Source: Melampsora larici-populina 98AG31
Lineage: Eukaryota > Basidiomycota > Pucciniomycetes > Pucciniales > Melampsoraceae
Length of the DNA: 64,000 bases
Reading direction: 5' to 3'
Assembly: GCF_000204055.1 (NCBI RefSeq)
Contig: NW_006768794.1
Coordinates: 372,001-436,000 of the forward strand
Both the position numbers and the translations under genes were made by a program. Below, piece by piece: positions 49,807-61,400 of this stretch. Numbering within the stretch: the stretch's first letter is position 1; every line of letters begins with the position of its first letter. The notes below the pieces were generated by a model. The model did not search any database, was not told where the DNA came from, and was given only the letters and a program-made list of their open reading frames with translations.

Positions 49807-51248
49807 GCATCAATCTTGCACATTAATTGTTTTGACAACCCCAGTTATTAGGGGGGCTCAAGTCAAATTTTTTTACTACTTTTATTGTAAAAAACTTTTC
49901 CCGATTTCATAAAATTTACGCAAAATTTTATGAAATTAAGGGGTTTCAAGTTCCAAATTTTACGTGATTTTACGTTTTAAAAACTTGGACAAAGTCATAA
50001 ATTTTACGTAAAATATTTTTAAAACGGTCAACCTTTTTACGTCTCCCGTTTTAAAATTAGCGTAAATTTACGCATATAAAAAGTATCCGGTCAAGTTTTG
50101 GATCTTTTACGTCATCTTTGAAGTTTGGAGGACCGACGATCACTCCCTTACCCGGCCATTTTGTCCCTTCCTTACCGCTCTTTACCCTTACCTCCAAATT
50201 CTTTATCGCACCACCCTTTCATCTCATCCATCGATCAAGATTCTTCACTACAAATCTCAGATCAGTACTAGTTCGGATTGCTTTCACTCAGAATCAAAAT
50301 CCGAATCCGGATTTGAACCATCAATCCATCAATCCCTGATCCATCCACAAACCCGATAACGATTCGAAGTTTTATTACCATCAAACTCGACTATCGTTTT
50401 CAACTCTAACAAACAACAAGTTTGGTATTTGAAAGAACTTCTGGATTTACTTATCATTCAATTTGGTGCTAGAATAGATAATACCATCTTCAAAGTTAGT
50501 TACCTTTCTAATTTGATTTTGTCTTTTCAAAATTGAATACCAGCGCACTATATACTGACAATCATTTATTGTTTTCTTTCTATTTAACTTTTGATAAAGG
50601 ATCACGGTATTTGGCAACCAGTTTTGAATTCAAAGCCCTGTTTTCAAAATTTCAAATACTGGGCAAACCACTTTGTCACCTCTATCCTATCTCAACAGTG
50701 AATTGATCGATCATTCACTTCAAAGCTGAACCAATCCGGCATCTGTGAGTGTATTTTTGATGATTATCCACTGCATCCGCTCTTGGTTTGTTAGTTTCAA
50801 AGGTCAAGGATCTCAATTCAGTTAGAAATGAGAACCTCGTTAAACTTGAGGATCCCAGTTTGGTTAGAAATGGGAACCTCATCAACTTTGAAATGAAAAC
50901 CTCACCAAACACCCATCATCAAATCAATTCTAAATACAACATTAGATCCATAGAAACCTATTATTACTAACCAATCACATGTTGAACACTTGTCTGCAGT
51001 TCATCTTGTGCTTGGCTGTGGCCAAATTTGGCCCATGAAACCGGGCATCAAGTATTTCAAACCGGTTGCCATATAGCACAATCTTTCAATAAAACCGATT
51101 TGATAACAGACCAATCAACCAAGACTTTTCACGTTTTGTTCTCATCAATCTGGATTCAAAGATCTTTGGTAGACATTAAGCTGTGTACGTATCATGTCAT
51201 TGTGCCTCACAATCTACTATCACTGATATTTTCATATCCATTTGCAGG

Positions 51249-53009
51249 ATGCCACGCCGTTCACAGGACCAGATCGCAGCAGACTGTGGCTTAGCACCCG
51301 GACAAAAACCCACAGCACTCCAGATTTGCCAATCTAAAGAAATTTCAAAACAACGCGAGGCCTCTGCTAGCACCTCCAAATCTCAACCACCAAAACTGCC
51401 TAAACTCAAGGTCCCTCAGTCAACAGCAACCGCTAGTACCTCCAAATCTCAACCACCAAAACTGCCTAAAGTCCAGGTCCCTCAGTCAACAGCAACCACT
51501 GTTGCCTCTCATTCGAATCTAACTGTTGGCTCCTCCTCTTTCAAGCCTCCCTTGAAACCGAAATCGAAAGTTGTCAAGAACCAGATCAATTTAGAAGAAA
51601 TTGAAGTCAAGGATCCTGTTAATGGCCCACGGTTTGACCTGAACGACTTGGATCACCTCCTCAATTTGATGTCCATGCAAGAAAACCAAGATTGTCTCTT
51701 TGGTTCTGGAAGCATAACAGCCGTGGATGGGACTTCTCGAACGGGTTGTTGGGAAACCCTTGCGGCTTTAATGAATGTCTATCATAATGATCGCCACAAG
51801 AAATCTTCAGCTAATGCCAACAACAAAATGAGACTCACTGGTGAAGAAATGTCGAAGAGATGGAGACGCATCAAAGACAAATATCTTGACACTAAGCGTT
51901 ACTTCGATAAATCAACCGGTACGGGTTTGCTAGATAAAGATATTGCTAAAGGACTTGATACCGCTGAGAAGAAAAAAGAATATATGTGCCCAAGATATGA
52001 TGTCATTCATGAAATTTTTGGTCACAAAGCAAATGTAACTCCGCATGCAATCCTTGATACAGCAAGACCAACTCAGATTTCTATCCCTACTCTGGATCAA
52101 ATCAATGAAGATGTAGTTATCGATCCAACCTTGGATGCTGAGTATCATTACAAATCAAATGACTTTGAGATACAGCCTGAATATCATCATGAATACCCTC
52201 ACCAATCTCCACCACCTCGTCGAACTACTGTCAACTTGAAAGACAACATTGATGATATGGCTTCTTCACAAGTTTTGGGTATTCAACTTCAATCAACAAC
52301 ACCTGGATCCAAACAATTGTCACCTGCTCATGACAGTGATCTTCGATACTCGACTCCTGACTTACCCAATCCTATATCACCAACTCCTGACTTACCCAAT
52401 CCTATATCACCAACTCCTGACTTACCCGATCCTTTGTCACCAACTCCTGACTTACCCGATCCTATATCGGCCAATGAGGATGGTGCTCAATCAATCAGAA
52501 AGGCTACCAGGACAGCCACGAAGCGCAAGCGAGGCGCTGAATCAGTTGCCAATCGACCAATGAAACCCTTACCTTTGGTTGATCCTAATCCAGGCCGCCA
52601 CAAGGCACCAGCAGCTACGATTGTCAAAGATCGTGATCAAAAATGTTTTGATTTTTTTGATAAAAAGACAGAGGAGAAAAAGAAAGCAGGAAGCGATCTA
52701 ATTGAAGCTCAAGGAAAAATAGCTGGAGACGCTTTGAAATGGGACAAAGAAAAGTATCAAAATGAATGTAAACAGGCTGAGAAAGCAGAGAGTTCAAAAG
52801 CTAAGATTGCAAGTGAGCTGGCTGATAAGAATATTAACTGGGAAAGGGAGAAGTTTAACAAGGAAGATTCAAGATTGGTAAAAGCTGAAGAGGCTCGAGT
52901 GGAAGCAGAAAGAATCAAGACTCGCCGAGAGGTCATGGAATCATGTCAACTAAAGAACATGTCTGTTCAGGAGATGAAAGCATATATGGATTTATTATTT
53001 GAAAAGTGA
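51249..53009 (+). CDS. Harbinger 2 accessory protein (Myb/SANT-like, coiled coil), 586 aa
   Basis: An uninterrupted frame starting MPRRSQDQIAADCGLAPGQK at an ATG just after an acceptor-like tttgcag; the frame is open further upstream but without support. The order is: a Ser/Pro/Lys-rich repeat region, a trihelix-like block (FDLNDLDHLLNLMSMQENQD, TGEEMSKRWRRIKDKYLDT, KRYFDKSTGTGLLDKD), a Pro-rich repeat (TPDLPNPISP four times), a nuclear-localisation-like RTATKRKRGAESV, and a highly charged coiled coil (KKTEEKKKAGSDLIEAQGKI, KWDKEKYQNECKQAEKAES). It ends MKAYMDLLFEK. The STGTGLLD motif matches STGQGVLD of the Harbinger 1 protein, so both are probably the same accessory family that assists transposition. 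Unlike its transposase partner it has no stops. Confidence 0.85.
   Translation: MPRRSQDQIAADCGLAPGQKPTALQICQSKEISKQREASASTSKSQPPKLPKLKVPQSTATASTSKSQPPKLPKVQVPQSTATTVASHSNLTVGSSSFKPPLKPKSKVVKNQINLEEIEVKDPVNGPRFDLNDLDHLLNLMSMQENQDCLFGSGSITAVDGTSRTGCWETLAALMNVYHNDRHKKSSANANNKMRLTGEEMSKRWRRIKDKYLDTKRYFDKSTGTGLLDKDIAKGLDTAEKKKEYMCPRYDVIHEIFGHKANVTPHAILDTARPTQISIPTLDQINEDVVIDPTLDAEYHYKSNDFEIQPEYHHEYPHQSPPPRRTTVNLKDNIDDMASSQVLGIQLQSTTPGSKQLSPAHDSDLRYSTPDLPNPISPTPDLPNPISPTPDLPDPLSPTPDLPDPISANEDGAQSIRKATRTATKRKRGAESVANRPMKPLPLVDPNPGRHKAPAATIVKDRDQKCFDFFDKKTEEKKKAGSDLIEAQGKIAGDALKWDKEKYQNECKQAEKAESSKAKIASELADKNINWEREKFNKEDSRLVKAEEARVEAERIKTRREVMESCQLKNMSVQEMKAYMDLLFEK
51366..51497 (+). repeat. Two-copy 66-bp in-frame tandem repeat
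   Basis: It encodes ASTSKSQPPKLPK plus VPQSTAT twice, with nearly identical DNA, in the N-terminal part of the accessory protein. Confidence 0.95.
52351..52470 (+). repeat. Four-copy 30-bp in-frame tandem repeat
   Basis: Each unit encodes TPDLP(N/D)P(I/L)SP; DNA units such as actcctgacttacccaatcc differ by only a few bases. This suggests recent expansion. Confidence 0.95.
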
Positions 53010-53234
53010 ACTTATCGATTGAGTTGACCCAAGTGTAGTTACAAATATCTATTATGATTTTATATCTACAAGAATATTTTTATTTACCTATGTATCAGTT
53101 TATTTTAAGAAGCAAAATTTGTATCGAAATTGAAATTTTAACTAGTTTCGTATTGTGTACATGATTGTTTCAGAGGGATTGAGGTGAGAATTCAAAAATA
53201 AGAAAGGTGAGAATTAAAAAATAACAAGACAGCC

Positions 53235-54620
53235 TTATAAAGTTTCATCAAAAGAAACAGCATAGTCCCTTACAAGTTCTCGACGTAGAACTCCAATTGA
53301 ATCAGTAGGATCTACTTCCAAGTCAAGACCAGCAGCTGATTGGTAATTATCGTGTAAGTAATCATCTTTCAATTCCTCCTCCCACTGATCCCCTAAGTCC
53401 GCAAGCATATTGCTTAGAATTGCACACACTTTGATCCAGATCAATATAAATGGCATATCCTTATTTTCATCAAGCCTCAATCACAATCCTTGAAGAGATC
53501 CAAAGCGTTCTTTCCAAACACCAATACCATGTTCATTTCGAATTTGGGCTATAGCCACAAGGGTATTGAATGCAGCGTTTCTCTGAATCTTTGATGCTGG
53601 CGACTTGTAAGTTGAAACCACTGTGTTAGTGATTTTGTATGCCGAGTCTCCCAATAAGTATTCATCTTAAAAGAAGTTGTAATGAGAATGTCAGTTAAAA
53701 GGTCAATTCTGTTCAGATCACAAAGAGGCAAGAGAAAACTCACCATCCAAAAAGTAAAGCTCCGGATCTTGAGAGAGCGACATGGTTGAAAATACTTTTT
53801 GATCATGACACAAACCAGGCCATCCACTATAGAGAGCAATGATTCGACGATCACAATCAACAACCACTTGGCAATTGAGAGAGTATCTCTTCTTTCAATC
53901 AAAGAAAGTCTCTCCGTCAAGGCCGGGCCGTTGATATAATGGGATGTTGGTTCCATCAACAAAACCGACACATCCCGGAAATCCCTCAAGAGACATCACT
54001 GTTGATATCTCTTCTCGTCTTTCTTCACTAGGCCATTGAATATAGTGACTACATGTCTTGTCGATGGCGGTGAGAACACGTCGAGTACAGTCAACAATTG
54101 CTCCCATTGACCTCTTGTAATCTCTCCCCAGACGGCGGACAGAACAGCCATTACCATTACTTCCAAGCCGCTCAAGAGTAAGAGCAAGTTGAATGATGGG
54201 AGCAGGCTGTGGGTTTCGACTAGTCGACATGAAGATACCGTGGCCTTGTATGGCTTCTAGGATGGCGTAGAAGCCGGCGTGAGAAGTTCTCATCAATTGT
54301 CAAAACTCGACTTCTCGATCACAAAGCAAGTCATTTAAACTGAAGTCCATTTCAAATGGCATCTTCCACCGTGCATCATGGTAACGGAGGTTTTCCAGGA
54401 TTTCCAAGAGATCCTTGGCATCGTCGACATCGTTGAAGAGGAGATTGGTCAAGAAGGCTGTCTCGTCATCATCATCAAAAAGAATATCGCCAAACGTCGG
54501 AATGATACATTCACCAAGTATTTCTTCTTCGATCATTTGATCATCTTCATCTTCTTTGGCTATTTGAAGAAGCTCTTCAGCTGTGTGAATAGTTTTTTTT
54601 CTTTGTGATGTTCGAACCAT
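53235..54620 (-). pseudogene. Harbinger 2 DDE transposase with three in-frame TGA codons
   Basis: The frame runs from MVRTSQRKKTIHTAEELLQI through an acidic region, MRTSHAGFYAILEAIQGHG, TLERLGSNGNGCSVRRLGRD, the first catalytic Asp in GFVDGTNIPLYQ (about 53950), then, after an intron, the second Asp in EYLLGDSAYKITN (about 53650) and the Glu in IRNEHGIGVWKERFG (about 53520). It ends RDYAVSFDETL. TGA codons interrupt it at 54300-54302 (DREVEF*QLMRTS), 53895-53897 (ETFFD*KKRYSLN) and 53481-53483 (SLQGL*LRLDEN). The second falls where Harbinger 1 has Arg (YYCRKSFYALN), which supports a CGA>TGA change. No frameshift was seen. The element is probably non-autonomous now. Confidence 0.88.
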
Positions 54621-55088
54621 CTGGAAAATGAGTTTGGAACGGTTTTTGAGACCTTTGAAAAGGTTGAGTGGGCATGGATTGGGCTTGATTTACTTGGTCA
54701 ACAGGTGATATCTCATTACAAGGTTGGTCATAAAAAGCTCGGGTAATCAAAACGGTCAAGTTTCTTGTACGACCACAATTATGCAACGTGGTGGATTTTT
54801 ACAAACGGTCAGTTTTAAACTTTTACGCTGTTGTATGAAACTTGACCGATTTTTTAAAAAAGCGTATAAAAAATTGGAACTTGAAACCCCTTATTGGGAA
54901 ATGTTATACAACATCCCCAAATTTTTTTAAGCAGCAAATTTGCGTAAATTTACTGCTCAGAAGGAGATCCGAATAATTTTTTTGGTCCTTTTTTACAAAT
55001 TGGGAGAAGTTTTTACAGCACAGTACCGTAAAAAACTTTCCCCAATTTTTTAAGAAAGGGCCGTAAATATTTCGACTTGAGCCCCCTT

Positions 55089-55499
55089 ATTGTGTTCCAA
55101 CTGGTGCAAAAACTGCGCAAGACCAACATGCAAGATCCAGGCAAGATCCGTGCAAGTTCTATTCATTACTTGGCACAAATGAATTTTGAAGTTTGAACAC
55201 CACAATTTTGGACCCAAAATCTCTGCAGGGCAAAACTTATCAGTTCAACTTGCGTGGCACGTACCAGGTACCGTACCTGCGGGCCGCGCCAGGGACTTAG
55301 ATAGGTCTCCTGCGGGGCGGGCCTGGGGTACGTACTCGGGTTTACCGTATGCACTTAAAAAACAATCCCGAGTCAGTGCTGGTGGTGCCGTGTGCAGCAT
55401 TCAGCATTTAACTCAGCATTCTCATCACCACTTCTCATCACAAGAACATCAGCAACATCAAGAACAAGACCACGAACAACATCAAGAACATCGATCATC
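55089..55499. other. DOA10 upstream region with repeat and GC-rich block
   Basis: It holds the right flanking direct repeat (55104-55157) and, at about 55250-55345, a GC-rich block with palindromic words (ggtaccgtacc, cctgcggg twice, gtacgtac). Next to the start codon are many cat/caa-rich triplets that may be the 5' UTR. No TATA box is obvious. Confidence 0.5.
55104..55157 (+). repeat. Right flanking direct repeat of the nested Harbinger block
   Basis: gtgcaaaaactgcgcaagac followed by caacatgcaagatccaggca matches 49758-49806 in the same orientation with several changes. Confidence 0.7.
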
Positions 55500-58400
55500 A
55501 TGTCATCTAACCACAACGCCAAAGTAACACTTCATTCTTCATCTTCATCATTATCTTCTGTCGCTTCTTCATCCACTTCAGCATCTTCATCTGCATTTGA
55601 TTCATTACCAGCTACGATCGAATCAAATCCAACCACTTCAACTCACATTAACGATCAAGATACTGAACAACCTGTCTGTAGGGTTTGTAGATCTGATGAC
55701 CCTTCCTTAGGTCCTCTCTTTCATCCATGTCGTTGTACTGGTTCAATTGCTCATGTACATCAAGATTGCCTTTCAACTTGGTTATCTCATTCAAAGAAAT
55801 CTTCATGTGAACTTTGTGCTCATCCTTTTAGTTTTGAAAAAGTTTATAAAACTGGCTCACCTGATCGTCCACCGATTCCTACGATTATCTATCAAGCTCT
55901 AAAAGAATTTCTTCGCCTCATCTTACTTATCGGTAGAGCAACTCTAGTGGCAATGTGTTGGCTTGGTCTAGTTCCTTGGACTGTGGTTTGGGTTTCTGCA
56001 GGATATTGGAGATTAGGAGATTGGTTTGCATTTGGTCTTACTTCAGGAAGTGACTTGAGTTAGTGTCATTCTAATCAAGTATTCTGTTCTTATTGATATG
56101 TGACTCACTTATGCCTTTGTTCTTTCAGAATACAAACAAAGTCACAATCAAACTTCCGATGGTTTGAATTCTACTGACTCAACTGATGTTCAGCTTACTT
56201 CAAATTCATCAGACTCAAACTCAACCAATCCAACTAACCTACATAATTCATTTAGTTTACTTTCAATCCAACTTGACACCAATTCCATCGCGATGGATAT
56301 CTTTCAAGGTCAACTGATCACTTGTGCTGTCATTCTTAGTTTTGTCGCCGTCTTCTTATTACGCGAGTGGATCCTTCAAAATACTCCTCCACATGACGTC
56401 ATGCACTTAGAGGAAGATGATGCGCCTCAAAATCTACCTCGACCACTAGCTGAGGGTATCAACAACCGTCCAGCTCAAATAGAGAATGTCGAACAACCGC
56501 CAAATCCCAATGATAACTCAGATCGGATTATAGCCCCTACTCCGAGACCTCCGATCAATTCGACTGAGGAAACTTCTATCACTTCATCCGACTCGGATAG
56601 CTCAGATGCCATCTTTCATCAATTTTCGACAGAATCAGATCCCCTTAACATCGATGATTCGGATCTTATGGATTCAAACAATCTCGATCAATCAATCAAT
56701 CCTGATATCTTATCTCATCAAGTGCTGATCGGTTCTGTTTATATCATCTTTATCGCTGAGCCCACCTCACATCAATTCACGACATCATCTCATCAACCTG
56801 GCTCCATAACACCTATGCAAACGGAACTGGTCCAAATTTGGACCAAGCTCGCCTCTACCCTGTTGGACCCTTCTACAGGCACTCTGCCTGTTTCTGTAAG
56901 TCGGCTCAGAGAACACATGCGACGACAACCTACATCTGGTCCATTCTCGAAGGATGAGGAGACCATGTTCAATCAACTCGAAACGGATTGGACAACAGCT
57001 CTCTTGAGTGATCCCAAGATCGGGAAGCATATCCAATCACTTTACCGTATCAAACTTGATGCGAACAAGAGTCCTTTGACAGATGTCTTTCATCATCATG
57101 CCTTGGTGTATGGTCTCTTAACACTTTTTAATCTGATCAAAGGTCTCGAATTAGTCAATGAAGGTGATCACCATCCGAATGAAGAAACATCGCGACCTTA
57201 TTTAACTGTCTTCAACGCTTTAAAGTTGTTTGTGGTTCCACTTCTAGGAGCCATGGGATCAATCGACATGCATCCTTGTCTGAATCAACTCGAACTTGAT
57301 ATTCAGAAACTTGCAGAAACTTATCAAGTACTTCCATCTGGAGAAGTTGGAGATGATAGTGTGAAGCTAATTCAGGATATGAAACGAGATCTTGTATCCA
57401 TGCTGGTTAAGCAGCGAATCTTGGGTGCAGTAATGAGAAGTGGAGCGTTTGTAAAGTATGCTCAAGACATTGTAGGTCTTTTTTAGATGCGCAATATTTT
57501 GATATGCATGCGTACTAATCCTTTTACTCTCTAGCTTTGTAAGCAAAACTTGCTGAGCAAGGAGTCTTCGATACTTCAGATGCCTAAGGCTGTCTCTACA
57601 CCCGGTGATCATGATCCTAAATCTACATCGAAAGTTTCTCCGAGAAAACACTCTTTCACGACGACTTCACCAATCCCACATAGCTCCTTCAACCATGAGA
57701 TAAGCGACCGACTACTCCCGACCTCTGTCAATCATCGGCTTCTCGTTACATCGGCTTATCTATTACTCTTACCGCCCTCTTACAAGACCTTACTTCCGCC
57801 AGCTCTACAAGTCATGAATATGTTGAACAGATCACCAGTGGGATGGGATGAAGAGAATATCACAGGACTTTGGTCAAAATTTGCTACCTCGATGATTTTG
57901 AGTGATGAAACTAAGAATGAATTGACAGGTTTTCGTCAACATATCTCAAGAGTATCTAAGTTCTCAAGCTCAGCTCTTGCAAGATCATTTCAAAAACTTG
58001 AGATGGACTGGTTAACAGTCTTCTTGAATGATGAAGTGATCATTGACTTTGCATCAACTCTTTATGAATCTGAAGGGAATAAATTGATTTGTCAATTAAT
58101 CAAAACTTATGAAAAATTGAAATCATTAATGAAACCTAATCAAGGATTTCATCAAATAAATTATGAAAGTTTACATGGAGCATTACATCGTGCTGTAGAG
58201 GTCAAATTAGCAGAATGTAGCAGTGCTCAACTTCAAAAAGGAGTCTTTGAAGTCGTTCGATCTACTCAATTCTTACTTGAATCTTGTAAGGCTCTACCTA
58301 TCGATAAGGGTCCAGCAAATCAATTTGTGGTTCGTATGAGGCGCGGGATCCTTGGAATCTTGGCTCGTCAACAAGTATTATATCGTATTGTCAAACATGA

Positions 58401-61400
58401 GGGTTTTGGACGATATGCTACTGCAATGGTTTGTCTTGGAGTCTTATTTCCGCATTGTTCCATCCACTAACTGCATATATATGTGTGTTTTAGCTTATGA
58501 ATGAGGATTTGCTCGACGTTGATGACATTGGTATGGAACTCAAAGTGCTTCCTTCAGATCGGAGCGGTGTTGTTGATAACAGCGCGAACAAAGGAGAGGA
58601 TTTAAAGGGGAAGATCAAAGAGACCGAAGCCCCGGTCGCAGGACCTTCATCTTCCATTCCCTTACCCACCACAACATCTCATACCGATGCGTTCAATTGG
58701 TTAGAGGTAGGAGAAGAGTTGCCCAAAGCCAATGAGGCCAATCCGACTCGTCCACAGCCGAATGCTGGATTAGGAACACATCGTCCAGTGGTTGATCGGG
58801 TAGTGAGACCAATACCACCTAGAAACCAACCTCGTCGATTTATGCTTCCCCCACCTGTTGGAAATCGAGTTCAACAAGCTCCAAACCCTCCATTACAAGT
58901 AGCGCCAGGACTTGATCGACGACATCTTGCAATGATGCAAGCTCGATTAAATGAATTTGATCAAGCCCAAAATCTAGATCGGAATAACCGTTTACCACCA
59001 AATGCTGTAGGACCTGTTAATATGGCTGCTCCTCCTGCGGCTGCTCCCGAAGATGAAGTAGAAGAAGAATTATTGGCAGAAGACCTAGATGGCATTTTGG
59101 AATTGATTGGAATGAAAGGTAGTTTGTTGATGTTGGTACAGAATGTGGGATTGATGACTTTATTGTTATCATTATCTATTTTGGCTTTTGTTCATATACC
59201 ACATATGATTGGAAAGATTGCAGTCTTGGTAAGTGATTTCATGATACTTGTTTCGATCAGCTATAGTAGATGAATTTGATGAATTGATATTGTTTTGTAC
59301 TTCAGTCTCGAGCTCATCGACTCTTGGCACCACCTTTGAAGGGACTTTTAATCTTACGAAGATTTGTACATCTTAGTTTAGATTACGTTTCGGTACAACT
59401 TAAACGACAACTCGCTCGAATTGACTTTCATTCAAGATTTTCATTATCACGCTTTATGCCAATGATCAAAGACAATAGTGAATCAGTCAAAGCCGTTCCA
59501 TGGACCCCTTCATGGTTCACACACAATGCCACGAGTTATTTCCAATCTGGTGTTCATTACCTCCAATCTCAATTCAATCGGATCATATCACTAAGTCCAG
59601 TCTGGCATCAACTTATGGATCAATTAGGTGGAAAATTAGAGCAAATCGCATATGGTACTAAACCACTCGATCGAGCTTTAGCCGTTCTATTAGGTTATGC
59701 AGAATTAGTGTTTTTAAGTTTAATTTACCTTTCATCGGGATTAGATCAACAAAGAGCTAGATTTGTAAGTCAAACCATTGTGAATGGAATGAAACAACAA
59801 GTGATGATCGCCAAAGTGGGAACATTTATCTTTATCGAATTAGTCATCTTTCCATTCCTTTGTGGTTTTTTAATTATACTTATAACCATTCCAGTCTTTC
59901 CTAATACAACTATTTCAAATCGATTAGACCTTTATAGTGTTTCGCCTTATTCAACAGTTTTAATTACTTGGCTGGCTGGTACTTGTTTTATGTTCACCTT
60001 TGCTATTTTGGTTTCTACTTGTAGGGAATCTCTTAGGTCTGGTGTTTGTTGGTGGATCCGAGATCCTTCTGATGATCGATTTAATCCGATACGAGAAATC
60101 TTAGAAAGACCGGCATGGAGTCAAGTAAAGAAGATCTTAGCATCCGCATTAATGTATGGAACAGTGATCGCATTAGGAATCGGATCGATTGTGATAAGTT
60201 TAATGACCTTTATAGGTTGTTTACCACTCAGAGTACATTTAGACCGATCCATCTCCAACTCTGCAATCGATTTAGTCATCTATCAAACTGGTTTACCGAT
60301 TTTCATTTATTGGATTCAACCTAGAAATCAACTAAAACAAACATTACAGATCATAAGTAAAAAAGTAGCTAAAAGATTCAGATTGAGTTGTTTTCTTTAT
60401 GGAGAAAGAGAAATTGAAGAAGAAACCAAATTAGAAGTGATGATTAGAATGCCAGGTAGAGAACCAATTTTGAAAAAACCTAGGGCTTGGTATTCAGTAA
60501 TGAGATTCTTTGAAGATGATCAACACAATTGTGCTTCAGATCAAATTGAATCATTAGAAGAAATCCAACCTGGTACTACTATTGAAAGAAGAAGAAAATC
60601 AGCAGGTGGATCGTTTGCTAGAGTCCCAGGAACAGATTCAGTCAAAGTTGTACCTGGAAGAAAGATGCATATACCAGTGCTTGCGAATGGAACGCCAATC
60701 AATCCAGCTGATGAACTTTTAATTATACAACAAAAAGCAGAAGCTCGAGCTGAAACTGGACGTGATGTTGATCATTATACTGTAGTTTATCTACCACCAT
60801 TCTTTAGGATCAGGATGATTGGATATGTGATTTCGATGTGGAGCATTGGTGTAACCTTTGGTTGGTTAGGGATTGGAATTCCATTGATGGTTGGTAGATT
60901 GATATTTGATAGAGTGATTATGGTTCATGGAAGAGAACCTCATGATGTTTATGCTTATGGGATTGGATCATTAGTAGTAGCTGTCATTGGTAAATTTATT
61001 AGGAAACTCATTACATTTAATCGTACAGAAGAAACAGAAGAAGTAGAAATCAAGGAGAAAATCAATTGGTATAAAAAGTTGATTCAAATGATCAATCTAA
61101 TTGGATTTATATTTGGAGTTGGTTTTCTATTGCCGATTTTATTAACAGGTTTCATTGAATTATACTTTTTAGGACCTTTGAAGCCTAAAGGATTAGGAAT
61201 TCCTACGATTTATCTAGTACAAACTTGGGCTTATGGTTGTATTTATTTGTCTATTGCGGCTAGATTAGCTAGAGTGGTACCTAATTGGGTGTCGCGTGCT
61301 CAAGATGAGGTAAGAGGCTCTGACCAAAATGAAACAGATTGGATTGGATTTAAAACTGATGAACTGATGTTTCCCTTTTGTAGGTGTTGGCATGTTGGAA

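Larger units (their letters stand above)
49939..54891. mobile_element. PIF/Harbinger-type transposon 2 (inner element, about 4.95 kb)
   Basis: Inverted ends: the left is aggggtttcaagttccaa and the right, reversed, aggggtttcaagttccaa, with ATT or TTA outside. Subterminal words cggtcaa and acggtcaa recur on both sides. It carries the standard pair of convergent genes: an accessory protein (51249-53009, plus) and a DDE transposase (53235-54620, minus) that has three in-frame stops. Confidence 0.85.
49850..55088. mobile_element. Outer layer: probable MITE split by Harbinger 2
   Basis: The ends are inverted: the left is agggggGCTCAAGTC and the right, reversed, aagggggCTCAAGTC, with ATT (or TTA, depending on the exact terminus) directly outside both. 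Only about 90 bp on the left and 195 bp on the right belong to this layer; both are rich in taaaaaactttt-like words. Removing the inner element leaves about 285 bp, the size of a MITE. Confidence 0.75.

Noticed and set aside
49757..49850. Direct repeats flanking 49.8-55.1 kb as possible LTRs
   Set aside because: They are only about 50 bp and internally repetitive, with no primer-binding site, polypurine tract or reverse transcriptase; the content is Harbinger.
55392..55499. Upstream extension of the DOA10 protein
   Set aside because: The frame there has no ATG before 55500; the CAT/CAA-rich triplets look like 5' UTR.
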